This document shows positions 8,172-16,811 of a stretch of 64,000 bases of DNA, piece after piece. Made by a program: the position numbers and the translations under genes. The stretch's first letter is position 1. Each line of letters begins with the position of its first letter. The stretch covers positions 186,001-250,000 of the forward strand of contig NZ_BMQJ01000015.1 of NCBI RefSeq assembly GCF_014648055.1. The letters run 5' to 3'. This DNA is from Streptosporangium pseudovulgare (lineage in GTDB: Bacteria; Actinomycetota; Actinomycetes; Streptosporangiales; Streptosporangiaceae). The notes beneath the pieces are model-generated. The model had not been told where the DNA came from. It ran no database searches and saw only the letters and a list, made by a program, of their open reading frames with translations.

Positions 8172-8306
8172 CGCGTCCCCTCCCGGCTCACCGCGTCCGC
8201 TCCCGGCGGCGGTCGCGGACCGTCAGGTTCACCGACCGCCGGCCGTCCCGTCAATCGGCGGCGTGTTCCGCACGTCGAGGGCCACCGTACGCCCGGGGAG
8301 GAGGGG

Positions 8307-9335
8307 TCAGTTGACCGGGCATGGCAGCACGGTGCCCGGCGGGACCGGCCGGTGGCAGGCGGCGCCCGGGCAGACCACCTTGACGACCTGGCGGGACGGC
8401 CCGGCCGTGACCGCGACCGGCTCGTGCCCGAACCGCCGGGACGCGACGTCCGCCCAGTTGGACGGCCGCAGCCCGCCGGGCTCGCCGAGGAGCCGCGTGC
8501 CGGCGTCGACGGCCGACCGCTCCAGGTAGGCGAGGTAGTCGGCCTCACGATGCCAGACCACGAGGCGGCGCAGCGAGTCGCCGGCCGGCAGCTCGTCCCA
8601 CGGCTGGGCGCGGGACGCCATCGCCCGCAGGAACGCCTCGCCGACCGCCTCCTTGACCGTCCGCGCCGCGGCGACGGCCATGGTCGCCCCCTCGCCGCCC
8701 ACGCCGACCAGGGCGATCCGGGCGTCGGGGGCGGGCAGCACGAACGCCGACACCCACAGGCCCAGGCCGGACGCGGCCTCGACGACCCCGGGGGGAAGCA
8801 GCCGGTCGAGATACCGGGACACCCGGAGGACCCGCTGCCGGGGGTCGGCCCACCAGCGCGTGACCACGTCGTGGGCGAGCAGCTCGGCGACCGCCGCGGA
8901 GACCCCGTTGTCGACCACGCCGACCTCGGTGGGCTCGACCGCGCCGTCGCTCTCCCCCAGCCGGCAGACCTCGGCCGGCAGCAGGTAGCGCTCCCCGGTC
9001 AGCAGGCCGGTGCCCACGACGACCGGCCCGTCCTCCGGCGGGCCGGGCACGAAGTCGGTCAGCCGCAGCCGCCGCCCGCCGGGACCGGCCACGGGCACGG
9101 GCTCGGGTCCGGGCGGCAGGCGGTGCAGGAGGTCGAGGGCGGTGGCGCGGGCCCGCGCCCTGGTCCGGGCCGCGTAGGCGGAGAAGCCCGCGGCGATCAC
9201 GGCGGGCGCGGCGGGCGACGCCTGCGCGTGCGCCAGGTGGACCGTGCCGCCCAGGCAGCCGGCCACCTCCCCCGCCGTCCCGGACGCCGCCTCCGGCGCC
9301 GTGACCGGCCGGGATTCCGCAGATGTGGACGCCAT
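8307..9335 (-). CDS. YcaO-like protein lacking the ATP-binding acidic residues
   Basis: 342 residues from the ATG at 9335 (GAGGAGGAGGG 5 nt upstream). The order of YcaO landmarks can be followed: a helix ARTRARARATALDLLHRL where active YcaO proteins read ASALGEALER; GTGLLTGERYLLPAEVC (the tGe..vPa strand); NGVSAAVAELLAHDVVTRWW in place of the ElxERD helix; VKEAVGEAFLRAMASR near the usual Ea..qsR; and a late VVKVVCPGA strand. The glutamates that bind Mg-ATP are mostly replaced. It may therefore be a non-catalytic or repurposed YcaO. No partner ThiF/ocin gene or azoline precursor is next to it. The family call is mine from motif order and moderately sure. Confidence 0.6.
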   Translation of the reverse strand: MASTSAESRPVTAPEAASGTAGEVAGCLGGTVHLAHAQASPAAPAVIAAGFSAYAARTRARARATALDLLHRLPPGPEPVPVAGPGGRRLRLTDFVPGPPEDGPVVVGTGLLTGERYLLPAEVCRLGESDGAVEPTEVGVVDNGVSAAVAELLAHDVVTRWWADPRQRVLRVSRYLDRLLPPGVVEAASGLGLWVSAFVLPAPDARIALVGVGGEGATMAVAAARTVKEAVGEAFLRAMASRAQPWDELPAGDSLRRLVVWHREADYLAYLERSAVDAGTRLLGEPGGLRPSNWADVASRRFGHEPVAVTAGPSRQVVKVVCPGAACHRPVPPGTVLPCPVN

Positions 9336-9884
9336 CGGTCCCTCCTCCTCACAGATCCCGGCCCGTGGGGGCCCGGAGTGAAGGCCGTCGGCCCCGCGGC
9401 CGCCGCTCACCTCGCGGAAAGGGCTGCGTCGGTCGGCCGCGGGCCGGGGTTTCTCCGCTGACCGGCTTCCCTTCCCGGTGTCGGAAACGGTGCGGGGGCC
9501 GGTACGGGACCCAGTACAGCACGCCGGTCCCGTGGGAGGTCAACGCGGCGGAGCCCATCCAGCAATCCGCGAGAAGATATGGCGGGACGTCCTTTTCCGG
9601 CAGGGATGCCCGGAGCCGCGCAGGGGGCGCGCGGCGGAGGCGCGGGGTGCCGCTTCGGCTCCTTCGCCTCGGACGGGCCGTGCCCCGCGCGCGGCGGGTG
9701 CGCGGGGACACCGCCGCGGGCGCGCGGGGGACGTCGAGCGGGTTCCCCGGGGCGGTCCGGCGGCTGGCAGGAACCTGTCAGCCGCGGCCATTTTGCTGCC
9801 TCCGTTTCGCCTGTCCGGCGTTCCGCCCGGAATGCATCGTGGGTGACACGAGGACGAATCACCAGCCACGAGGCAGGTTTTCCC
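9336..9884. other. Divergent intergenic region
   Basis: 549 bases between the YcaO-like and CoA-ligase genes. The only recognisable signal is shared promoter element C at 9766-9863. The stretch 9336-9765 is GC-rich with no supported gene. Confidence 0.5.
9766..9863 (+). promoter_or_regulatory. Shared promoter-like element, copy C
   Basis: GGCAGGAA at 9766, TTGCTGCCTCCG at 9793, GCCTG at 9809 and CGAGGACGAATCACC at 9849, with the same 27/16/40-nt spacing as copies A and B. It ends 21 nt before the CoA-ligase start codon and should drive the ligase/TDO-like/kynureninase-like operon. Confidence 0.78.
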
Positions 9885-11573
9885 ATGGACGTTTCCGTAA
9901 CCGCGCCGCCCGGCTTCGATGTCCACGGTCGCCATGACGACGCTCCCCGCTTCAACGTCGCCGAGCGTTTCCTGGACCGCAACCCCGGCGAGCGGACCGC
10001 CCTCCTCACCGACGCCGGTCCCGTCACCTACGGCGAGCTGCGGGCGCTGGCCGGCCGGGTGGGCAACGCGCTGCTCGCGCTGGGCGTGCGGCGCGGCGAC
10101 CGGGTGCTGCTCGCGCTCGGCGACGGGGTGGAGTTCGTCGCCGCCTGGTACGGCGCGCAGCGGATCGGCGCCGTCACCGCCGAGGTCTACACCTACCTGC
10201 AGCCCAAGGACTACCGCTACTTCGCGGACTACGCCGAGCCCGCGGTCGTGGTGGCCGACGCGGTGACCCTGGGCCGGCTCCGGGAGGCGGGGGTGACGAA
10301 CCTGCTGGTGGTCGGGGTGCCCGAGGAGGACCTGCGTCCCGGCGAGCGGCATTTCGCCACCCTCGTCGCCGCGCAGCCGGCCGAGCCGGTCCCGGCGGAG
10401 ACGACGCGCGACGACGTGGCCATCTGGAAGTTCACCACCGGCAGCACCGGCGCGCCCAAGGCGTGCGTGCTGCCGGCGCGCAGCCCGCTGCTGAGCTTCG
10501 AGTGGTACGCCCGCGGCGTGCTGGACATCCGGCCCGACGACGTCGTGCTGCCGGTGCCCAAGCTGTTCTTCGGCTACGCCCGCGACCTGACCGCGCTGTT
10601 CCCGTTCGGGGTGGGCGCGGCCGGGATCGTCTTCCCCGAGCGCAGCACCGCCGACCGGATCTTCGAGCTGATCGCGAAGTACCGGCCGACCATCCTGGTC
10701 AACGTGCCGACCATGATGAGCGCGATGATCGCCCACCCCGAGGCCGCCCGGCAGGACCTCAGCTCGATCCGGCTGTGCACGTCGGCCGGCGAGCCGCTGC
10801 CGGAGGAACTGCACCGCCGGTGGCTGGACACCTTCGGCGTCGAGGTCGTCGACGGCATCGGCTCCTCCGAGGCGTACCACATCTACCTGTCCAACCGGCC
10901 GGGCCAGGCCCGCCCCGGCAGCCTGGGCCGGGTGGTGCCCGGTTACCGCGCGCGGGTGGTGGACCGGCACGGCCGGACCCTGCCGGACGGCGAGACCGGG
11001 CTGCTGGAGGTGACCGGTGAGACGGTGGCCCTGGCCTACTGGCAGGAGCCGGAGAAGTCGGCCGAGACGTTCGTCGGCGAGCACACGGTGCGCTCGGGTG
11101 ACCTGTTCACCCGCGACGCCGAGGGCTACTTCTACTACCGCGGCAGGGCCGACGACATGCTGAAGATCGGCGGGATCTGGGTGGCGCCCGCCGAGGTGGA
11201 GAACTGCCTGCTGGGCCACCCCGCCGTGACGGAGTGCGCGGTCGTCGGCCACCGGGTGGACGGCCTGACCCGGCTTCGGGCCTACGTCGTGGCCGACGGC
11301 GAGGTGTCCGCCGAGGAGCTGCGGGCGTTCGCGAAGTCCAGGATCGCGCCGCAGAAGTGCCCGCGCGACATCCGGTTCGTCGCGGAGCTGCCGCACACCG
11401 GCTCCGGCAAGCTCGACCGCCGCGCCCTGAGCGACGGCGACGGCGGTGACCGCGGGGGCCACGCGGACCGTGAGAACCACGGTGACCATGAGGACCACGG
11501 TGACCGCGAGGACCGCGAGGCCGCTGTCCGGAGCGGCGCGGGCCGTCCGGAGCACCTGGCCGAGGTGGCCTGA
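9885..11573 (+). CDS. Aryl-acid CoA ligase (benzoate-CoA ligase type) with His/Asp-rich tail
   Basis: 562 residues from ATG 9885. All adenylate-forming motifs are present: FTTGSTGAPKA (P-loop), GIGSSEAYH (A5), SGDLFTRDAEGYFYYRGRAD (A7-A8) and GSGKLDR with the catalytic lysine near the end. The overall sequence, with KLFFGYARDL and IGSSEAYHIYLSN, is most like benzoate/aryl-CoA ligases. It would adenylate an aromatic acid and load CoA. It leads an operon with TDO-like and kynureninase-like genes, so an anthranilate-type acid is a reasonable substrate. The last 45 or so residues are an odd acidic His/Asp/Gly repeat (HGDHEDHGDREDRE) outside the family's usual end. Confidence 0.9.
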   Translation: MDVSVTAPPGFDVHGRHDDAPRFNVAERFLDRNPGERTALLTDAGPVTYGELRALAGRVGNALLALGVRRGDRVLLALGDGVEFVAAWYGAQRIGAVTAEVYTYLQPKDYRYFADYAEPAVVVADAVTLGRLREAGVTNLLVVGVPEEDLRPGERHFATLVAAQPAEPVPAETTRDDVAIWKFTTGSTGAPKACVLPARSPLLSFEWYARGVLDIRPDDVVLPVPKLFFGYARDLTALFPFGVGAAGIVFPERSTADRIFELIAKYRPTILVNVPTMMSAMIAHPEAARQDLSSIRLCTSAGEPLPEELHRRWLDTFGVEVVDGIGSSEAYHIYLSNRPGQARPGSLGRVVPGYRARVVDRHGRTLPDGETGLLEVTGETVALAYWQEPEKSAETFVGEHTVRSGDLFTRDAEGYFYYRGRADDMLKIGGIWVAPAEVENCLLGHPAVTECAVVGHRVDGLTRLRAYVVADGEVSAEELRAFAKSRIAPQKCPRDIRFVAELPHTGSGKLDRRALSDGDGGDRGGHADRENHGDHEDHGDREDREAAVRSGAGRPEHLAEVA

Positions 11574-11597
11574 AAAGGGGGGCACGGGAGGATGAAC

Positions 11598-12386
11598 ATG
11601 ATCGTTGACCAGTCGCAGGAGACGGCGTACCCCTCCTACCTGGCGCTGGACGAGATCCTGACGCCGCCGCTCAGGGGGCACCCCGGCGGGTCCGGCGAGA
11701 CGCTGCCCGCCGTCGCCCTCCGGGCGCAGGGCCTGTGGTTCGAGCAGCTCCTGCGGGAGCTCGACGCGCTGCAGCGCGGGCTCGACCGCGGCGACGGCCC
11801 CGGGGCGCTGCGCGCCGTGGACCGGTCGCTGCGGATCCTGCGGGCGCTGGTCGCCCAGCTGGAGGTCATCGAGCCGCTGGCCGCGTGGGAGCTGGCCGGC
11901 GGTGAGACGGCCGGGCCGGGGTCCTTCGACCCGGCGGGGTTCCGTGAGGCCGAAACGGTGCTGGGGCGGCGCGACCGCCGCCCGCCGCCGCCCGCGGGGC
12001 CGTACCCGGCGGACGGCCCCGCGGACGGCGGCGGGCGGGCGGAGGCGGAGGCGGCGACGTACCGGCCGTCGGTCTTCGACTCCCTCCTGGGCTACCTGGC
12101 GGCGCATGGCTATCCTGTCCCGTGCGACCTGCTGTACCGGGACGTGTCGGCGCCGGTCGCGCCGTCGCCCGGCCTCCAGGACGTCCTGGTACGGGTCCAC
12201 CGCGACGACGGCGCGGCGGCCCAGATCTGCGAGCGGCTGGTGGACCTCGACGAGGGCTTCCAGGAGTGGCGTTACCGGCATGCCATGATCGTGGAGCGGG
12301 CGGCCGGTGACGAGGCCCCCGATCCCCGCGGAGATGTGTTCGCCCCGGTCTTCCCGGACCTGTGGGCGGTCAGGAGTCTGCTGTGA
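11598..12386 (+). CDS. Tryptophan 2,3-dioxygenase-like haem protein (divergent active site)
   Basis: 262 residues; ATG 11598 is preferred over 11592 because GGGAGG lies 6 nt before it. The C-terminal half matches TDO well: FDSLLGYLAAHGYPVP, LVDLDEGFQEWRYRHAMIVER (with the haem-ligating His of the RxRH motif) and FPDLWAVRSLL. Two functional sites differ: the HDE...HQ..ELW helix that holds the distal His reads SGETLPAVALRAQGLW, and the substrate loop GTGGSSG is replaced by DEAPDPRGD. It may therefore act on another indole or phenol, as other TDO-fold enzymes of natural-product pathways do. It overlaps the next gene by 3 nt or more. Confidence 0.78.
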   Translation: MIVDQSQETAYPSYLALDEILTPPLRGHPGGSGETLPAVALRAQGLWFEQLLRELDALQRGLDRGDGPGALRAVDRSLRILRALVAQLEVIEPLAAWELAGGETAGPGSFDPAGFREAETVLGRRDRRPPPPAGPYPADGPADGGGRAEAEAATYRPSVFDSLLGYLAAHGYPVPCDLLYRDVSAPVAPSPGLQDVLVRVHRDDGAAAQICERLVDLDEGFQEWRYRHAMIVERAAGDEAPDPRGDVFAPVFPDLWAVRSLL

Positions 12387-13708
12387 ACCATCGTGAGAAC
12401 CCGCAGGGCCGACCCGGGCACCGGGACGGCGCGGACCTTCCCGCCCCGGCCGGCGTGAGCCTCCGCGCCCAGGACGGCCCGGACGGCGCGGCGACCGTGC
12501 CGGACGGCGACCGGTCGGCGCTGCTCGCGCCGCACTACTCGATGTTCCGGGTGGCGGAGCGGATGCTGCTGACCGGCCACTCGCACCAGGCGTGGCCCGA
12601 CGTGGCGATGGCCGGCCAGGTGGAGGCGTTCGAGGACGCCGCCCGCGACGTGGACGCCAAGTGGGGCCGGGCGATGGCCAAGGCCGACGAGGTGCGCGCG
12701 GGGTTCCGGCGGTTCCTCGGCGCCCCCTCGGCCGAGCTGGCCCTCGGCGGCAACACCCACGAGCTGGTGCTGCGCTTCCTGTCGGCGCTGGACCTGCGGG
12801 CCCGGCCCCGGCTGGTCACCTCCGACGGGGAGTTCCACACGCTGCGACGCCAGCTCGGCCGCCTGGCCGAGGAGGGGGTGGAGGTCGTCCGGGTCCCCGC
12901 CGAGCCCGCCGGCACGCTGGCGGCCCGGATGGCCGAGGCCGTCGACGACCGCACGGCCGCCGTGCTGGTGTCGGCGGTGCTGTTCGAGACCGCCCGGATC
13001 GTCCCCGGTCTCGGCGAGCTGGCCGCCGCCTGCGGGCGGCGCGGCGCCGAGCTGCTGGTGGACGCCTACCACGCCCTGGGCGTCGTGCCGTTCTGCATGG
13101 ACGGGATCGACACGGCGTGGGTCGTCGGCGGCGGCTACAAGTATCTCCAGCTCGGCGAGGGCAACTGCTTCCTGCGCATCCCGCCGCACGCCGCCGGGCT
13201 GCGGCCGGTGATCACCGGCTGGTACGCCGAGTTCGCCGAACTGGCGTCCGACCACCGGGAGGGCACCGTCGGCTACCCCGCCGGGGCCGCCCGGTTCGCG
13301 GGGTCCACCTACGACCCGACGAGCCACTACCGCGCCGCCCGCGTGTTCGGCTTCTTCGCCGACCAGGGGCTGACCCCGTCCGTGCTGCGCCGGATCTCGC
13401 TGCGCCAGCGGGGCCTGCTGACCGCCCGGTTCGACGCGCTGGACGCCCCGGAGGACCTCGTCACCCGTGACCGCGACGGCTCCCCCGGCGACTTCGGCGG
13501 GTTCCTGTCGCTGCGGTCGCCGCACGCCGGGCGGCTGCAGGCCCGGCTGGCGGAGCGGGGCGTCCTGACCGACAGCCGCGGGGAGTATCTGCGGCTCGGG
13601 CCGGCGCCGTACCTGTCGGACGCCCAGCTCACCGCCGCCGTCGACGCTCTCGGCGAGGAGGTGGCCGCCCTGCGGCGGGAGGCGGGCTCGCCGGCCCGCA
13701 CGTCCTGA
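12362..13708 (+). CDS. Kynureninase-like PLP enzyme (class V fold)
   Basis: About 440 residues; the frame opens at 12362, overlapping the TDO-like gene, and the likely start is the GTG near 12383. The fold-type I features are clear: GGNTHELVLRFLSAL (phosphate loop), ELLVDAYHALGVVP (Asp/His that contact PLP) and GGGYKYLQLGEGNCFLRIP with the Schiff-base lysine in the kynureninase-type YKYL. Kynureninases cleave kynurenine to anthranilate and alanine. With the upstream TDO-like and CoA-ligase genes this suggests conversion of a tryptophan derivative to an activated anthranilate-like acid. The substrate is inferred from context. Confidence 0.82.
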   Translation: MGGQESAVNHRENPQGRPGHRDGADLPAPAGVSLRAQDGPDGAATVPDGDRSALLAPHYSMFRVAERMLLTGHSHQAWPDVAMAGQVEAFEDAARDVDAKWGRAMAKADEVRAGFRRFLGAPSAELALGGNTHELVLRFLSALDLRARPRLVTSDGEFHTLRRQLGRLAEEGVEVVRVPAEPAGTLAARMAEAVDDRTAAVLVSAVLFETARIVPGLGELAAACGRRGAELLVDAYHALGVVPFCMDGIDTAWVVGGGYKYLQLGEGNCFLRIPPHAAGLRPVITGWYAEFAELASDHREGTVGYPAGAARFAGSTYDPTSHYRAARVFGFFADQGLTPSVLRRISLRQRGLLTARFDALDAPEDLVTRDRDGSPGDFGGFLSLRSPHAGRLQARLAERGVLTDSRGEYLRLGPAPYLSDAQLTAAVDALGEEVAALRREAGSPARTS

Positions 13709-13874
13709 TCGGGGAATCGCCGGCTCGCCGAGGCTTTCGCCGCGGACCTCTCGGAGGAGGAGCCGTACGTCCGGGCGCACGGTCCCCCGCTTGACCTCAA
13801 GCCCGGTTGAGGTCGCAGAATCACCGGCGACGCGTGTCACGATCCGGCCCCCTAATGACCAGGAGCTTTCTGTC

Positions 13875-14538
13875 ATGCCAAAAGTCGTCGTCATCGGCGC
13901 CACCGGCCGGCAGGGACGAAGAGGTCGCGCAAGGACGCCTGCTCGTCGACACCGCCGCCCGTCTCGACGCCCACCTGGTGTACTCGTCCGTGCGGGGCGG
14001 CGACCGCACGGAGACCGCCGGCGTCGACCACGCCGACAGCAAGCAGCTCATCGAGGCGTACCTGCGGCGGCAGCCGGTACGCGCGACGGTGCTCGGCCCG
14101 GTGTACTTCATGGAGAACGCGCTCAACCTCGGCTTCAGCGGGCTCGGCGACGGCGTGCTCGCCAGCCCGCTGACCCCGGGCAAGCCGCTCGACCAGGTGA
14201 GCGTCCTCGACATCGCCGGCATGGCCGTGCACGCCGTCGAGAACCCCGCCGAGTTCGCCGGCGAGCGGATCGACATCGCCTCCGACCGCGTCACCGGGCA
14301 GGAGGCGGCCCGGATGCTCAGCGAGGTGCTCGGCCGGGAGATCCCCTACCGGCAGACGCCCATGGACATGGTGCGGCGGTGGGCCGGCGGGGAGGTGGCC
14401 ACGATGTTCGAGAACTTCGAGAGGAACACCGACTTCCTCGGCATCGAGGCCCTGCACGCCAAGTACCCCGCCGTGCGCTGGCACAGTTACGCCGACTGGG
14501 CCAAGACGGTGGACTGGGACAGGGTCCTGGCGGGCTGA
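13875..14538 (+). pseudogene. NmrA-family NAD(P)-binding protein, internal deletion and frameshift
   Basis: A start at 13875 codes MPKVVVIGATGRQG, the classic NmrA Rossmann N-terminus. Immediately after, the homologous reading moves to another frame at EEVAQGRLLVDTAARLDAHLVYSSV and continues to the stop at 14538. Normally some 70-80 residues (the rest of the dinucleotide-binding fold) lie between these two segments, so an internal deletion has removed them and shifted the frame near 13916. The remaining 200 residues are well conserved (VYFMENALN, YADWAKTVDWDRVLAG). It is almost certainly non-functional. Confidence 0.85.
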
Positions 14539-14584
14539 CCCGGCCCGCCACCGGACCCTCCCTGTCCACCGCCCGGCCTTCCGG

Positions 14585-15388
14585 TCAGCGCAGGGCGGGG
14601 GCGAACTGGCCCGGGGTACGGCCGGCGCCGGCCGGGCCCCGGTAGCACTGGGCGATGTCCAGCCAGCGGTCGGCCTCGTCGCCGACGGCGGTGACCGCGA
14701 GGTCGTCGCGGTGCCGGCGCCGGGTGGCCAGCAGGCAGAGGTCGGTCGCCGGGCCGCTGATCCGCTGCTCGGCGTCCTCGGGGCCGTAGGCCCACAGCTC
14801 GCCGGAGGGGCCGGTGATCTCGAAGCGGAACTCGGCGGCCGGCGGCGTCAGGCCCCGGGCGAGGTAGCCGAAGTCGCGGGTGAGGACGATGAACACCACC
14901 AGGTGACGCAGGCTGTCGGTCCGCTCCAGCTCCACGCCGAGGGCGTCGGCGATGTCCTGGCCGTGGGCGAACTGCTCCATGATGCCGGCGCAGGCCAGCA
15001 CGATGGGCGGCAGCGGGTTGACCAGCCAGGGCACGACCTGCCCGGCGGGGACGGCGGCCAGGGCGGGCACCACGGCCTCGCGCTCGGCCCGCCAGCGGGC
15101 CAGCAGCACCTCGGGGGTGTCGTTCTCGTAGTCCTTCAGCGCGGCGTTCACCGCGCCGTCGAAGTTCTCCTGGGCCTTGGCGGTCATGGCCTTGAACGCC
15201 TCCGCGTCGGAGGCGGCGGTGCCGGCCAGCCGGAAGATGAAGGCCAGGTGGGCGATCTGGTCGGCCACCGTCCAGCCGGGGGCGGGGGTGGGCAGCTTCC
15301 ACTGGTCGGCGTCCAGACCCGCCACCAGGCGGTCGAGCCGCTCGCCGTCGGCCGTCAGGTCCGCGAGTACGATCTCCAGGTCGGTCAC
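14585..15388 (-). CDS. TIGR03084-type DinB/mycothiol-dependent isomerase-like metal-binding protein
   Basis: 267 residues from a GTG at 15388 (GGAGG upstream). The N-terminal four-helix DinB fold is evident from PAPGWTVADQIAHLAFI (metal-binding His47) and IMEQFAHGQDIADALGV (second His and Asp). The C-terminal 80 residues form the SCP2-like part, with FEITGPSGELWAYGPEDAEQRISGPATDLCLL. Members use a divalent metal and often mycothiol. In the cluster it might isomerise or protect a reactive intermediate, but the reaction is unknown. It stands alone, convergent with the decayed NmrA gene. Confidence 0.88.
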   Translation of the reverse strand: MTDLEIVLADLTADGERLDRLVAGLDADQWKLPTPAPGWTVADQIAHLAFIFRLAGTAASDAEAFKAMTAKAQENFDGAVNAALKDYENDTPEVLLARWRAEREAVVPALAAVPAGQVVPWLVNPLPPIVLACAGIMEQFAHGQDIADALGVELERTDSLRHLVVFIVLTRDFGYLARGLTPPAAEFRFEITGPSGELWAYGPEDAEQRISGPATDLCLLATRRRHRDDLAVTAVGDEADRWLDIAQCYRGPAGAGRTPGQFAPALR

Positions 15389-15517
15389 GCGTCCGTCCTC
15401 CTACTTGTCGTTTCCGTCGGGTGGCGCATCGGATGTCGTGGGTGGCGCGGCCGGGGGCGGCCGGTCACGCCAGGGCAGGGCGGGCGGCTCGCCGGGCCGC
15501 GCGGAGGTGAGGGCCTG

Positions 15518-16723
15518 TCACCCGGAGTCGGCCGCGGCCGGGCGGGCGGCGGGGACCGGATGGCCGGCGGGAGCGGGGGCCGGTGCCGAGGCGGGTGGCA
15601 CGGGTATCCAGGAGGCCACCCGGCGCGCCGCGGCCAGGGCGGCCCACGAGGTCAGCTCGACCAGTTCCCGGTCACCCGCCCCGGCGGCCCGGAACTCCTC
15701 GACGGCCGCCCGGTCCACCTGGTGGGAGGCGAGCGCGGTGAGCAGGGCCAGGCGGCCCGCGGGACGCTCGGCGGCCGGCAGCCGGTCCGCCGCGACCGTC
15801 GCCCACGCCCGGCTGAGGCCCGTCGGCCCGCCGTCCCAGGCGGCCAGTTCGGCGGCGACCAGTTCCCGCACCCGGTGGGGCACCGAGCGCCGGCCGTAGA
15901 CGCCGGCGGCGGCGGACGCGCGGGCGAAGGCGTCGGCGAAGTGCGGCACGGCGGCCGTCCACGCCGCCGCCACGCCGTGCGGTCCGTCCTCCGTGGTCGC
16001 GTCGTCCCCCGGCCCGCCGTACGGCCGGCCGCCCGCCGGGGCCGTGCCGTCCGGCGGGTCCGGGAGCGGCGCGGCGGGGAGCAGGCCGGGTGAGGCGCCG
16101 GGTGCGGCGGTCCGGCGCGCCGCCGGCAGCATGAGCATGCCGAGCAGCCGTGAGAGGGGGCCGCGCGCGGCCCCGGGCACCTGCGGCGGCAGCGGGGAGT
16201 CGTCGAGGAACACGTTCACCATGCGGTTCAGGTAGTGGAAGGTGACCGCCACCGCGGCCAGCTCCGCCGTCCGCTCCGCCGGGAGCGGGGCCGCGTGCCG
16301 CCGGGCCGTCTCGCGGGTCGCGGTCGCCCGGGCCCACCCGGTGATCTCCGGTGGGACCGGGTGGGCGGCGGTCCCGGCCGCGCGGGCCGGCGGGACCAGG
16401 CCGCGCAGCGTCTCGGTGTGGACGCCCGTGCAGTACGGGCAGGCGTTGGCCGCCGACACCGCGGCGGCGACCGCCTCCCGTTCCGCCCGGCCGGTCCGCC
16501 CGGCGACCAGGAGCGACTCGCGCAGCATCGTCCAGCAGGCGGCCAGCGCCTCCGGTGAGGGCGAGTGCAGCATCACCGGCGGGGCGAGCAGGCCGAAGTC
16601 GTCTTCGAGCTGCCGGTAGACCCGGGCGACGAGGCCGCGGGCGGCGCGTGGCCGCACCGGGGAGACGTGCCGGACCTGGATCAGCGTTCCCGGCCGCATC
16701 AGCCGCGCGAGAGTCCCACCCAT
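15518..16723 (-). CDS. AhpD/carboxymuconolactone decarboxylase-like protein
   Basis: 401 residues from the ATG at 16723 (GAGAGGAG 7 nt upstream). The CPYCTGVHTETL segment near residue 95 is the CxxC...H centre of AhpD-like peroxidases; the protein is a double-length version with a second, cysteine-free copy of the fold in its C-terminal half (about residues 265-380), separated by a low-complexity Pro/Gly linker. It could act in thiol-based redox protection. The last 25 residues are Ala/Pro-rich. It is encoded just downstream (88 nt) of the GMC oxidoreductase and may belong to the same operon as the sigma factor. Confidence 0.82.
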   Translation of the reverse strand: MGGTLARLMRPGTLIQVRHVSPVRPRAARGLVARVYRQLEDDFGLLAPPVMLHSPSPEALAACWTMLRESLLVAGRTGRAEREAVAAAVSAANACPYCTGVHTETLRGLVPPARAAGTAAHPVPPEITGWARATATRETARRHAAPLPAERTAELAAVAVTFHYLNRMVNVFLDDSPLPPQVPGAARGPLSRLLGMLMLPAARRTAAPGASPGLLPAAPLPDPPDGTAPAGGRPYGGPGDDATTEDGPHGVAAAWTAAVPHFADAFARASAAAGVYGRRSVPHRVRELVAAELAAWDGGPTGLSRAWATVAADRLPAAERPAGRLALLTALASHQVDRAAVEEFRAAGAGDRELVELTSWAALAAARRVASWIPVPPASAPAPAPAGHPVPAARPAAADSG

Positions 16724-16811
16724 CGCCCGTCTCCTCTCCGTCACCGGCGTCGTCGCCGGTCCTGTCATGAGTCCCGCCGCAAGCCCTGTCACCGGCGCGT
16801 CGCCGGTGCGG

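Noticed and set aside
9336..9765. Hidden gene in the long gap beside the YcaO-like protein
   Set aside because: Several frames are open but all are Arg/Pro-rich with no start signal or recognisable motif.
9540..12281. 913-codon open frame antisense to the CoA ligase and TDO-like genes
   Set aside because: Shadow of the GC-biased coding strand; composition is His/Arg/Gly-rich and no family motif is present.
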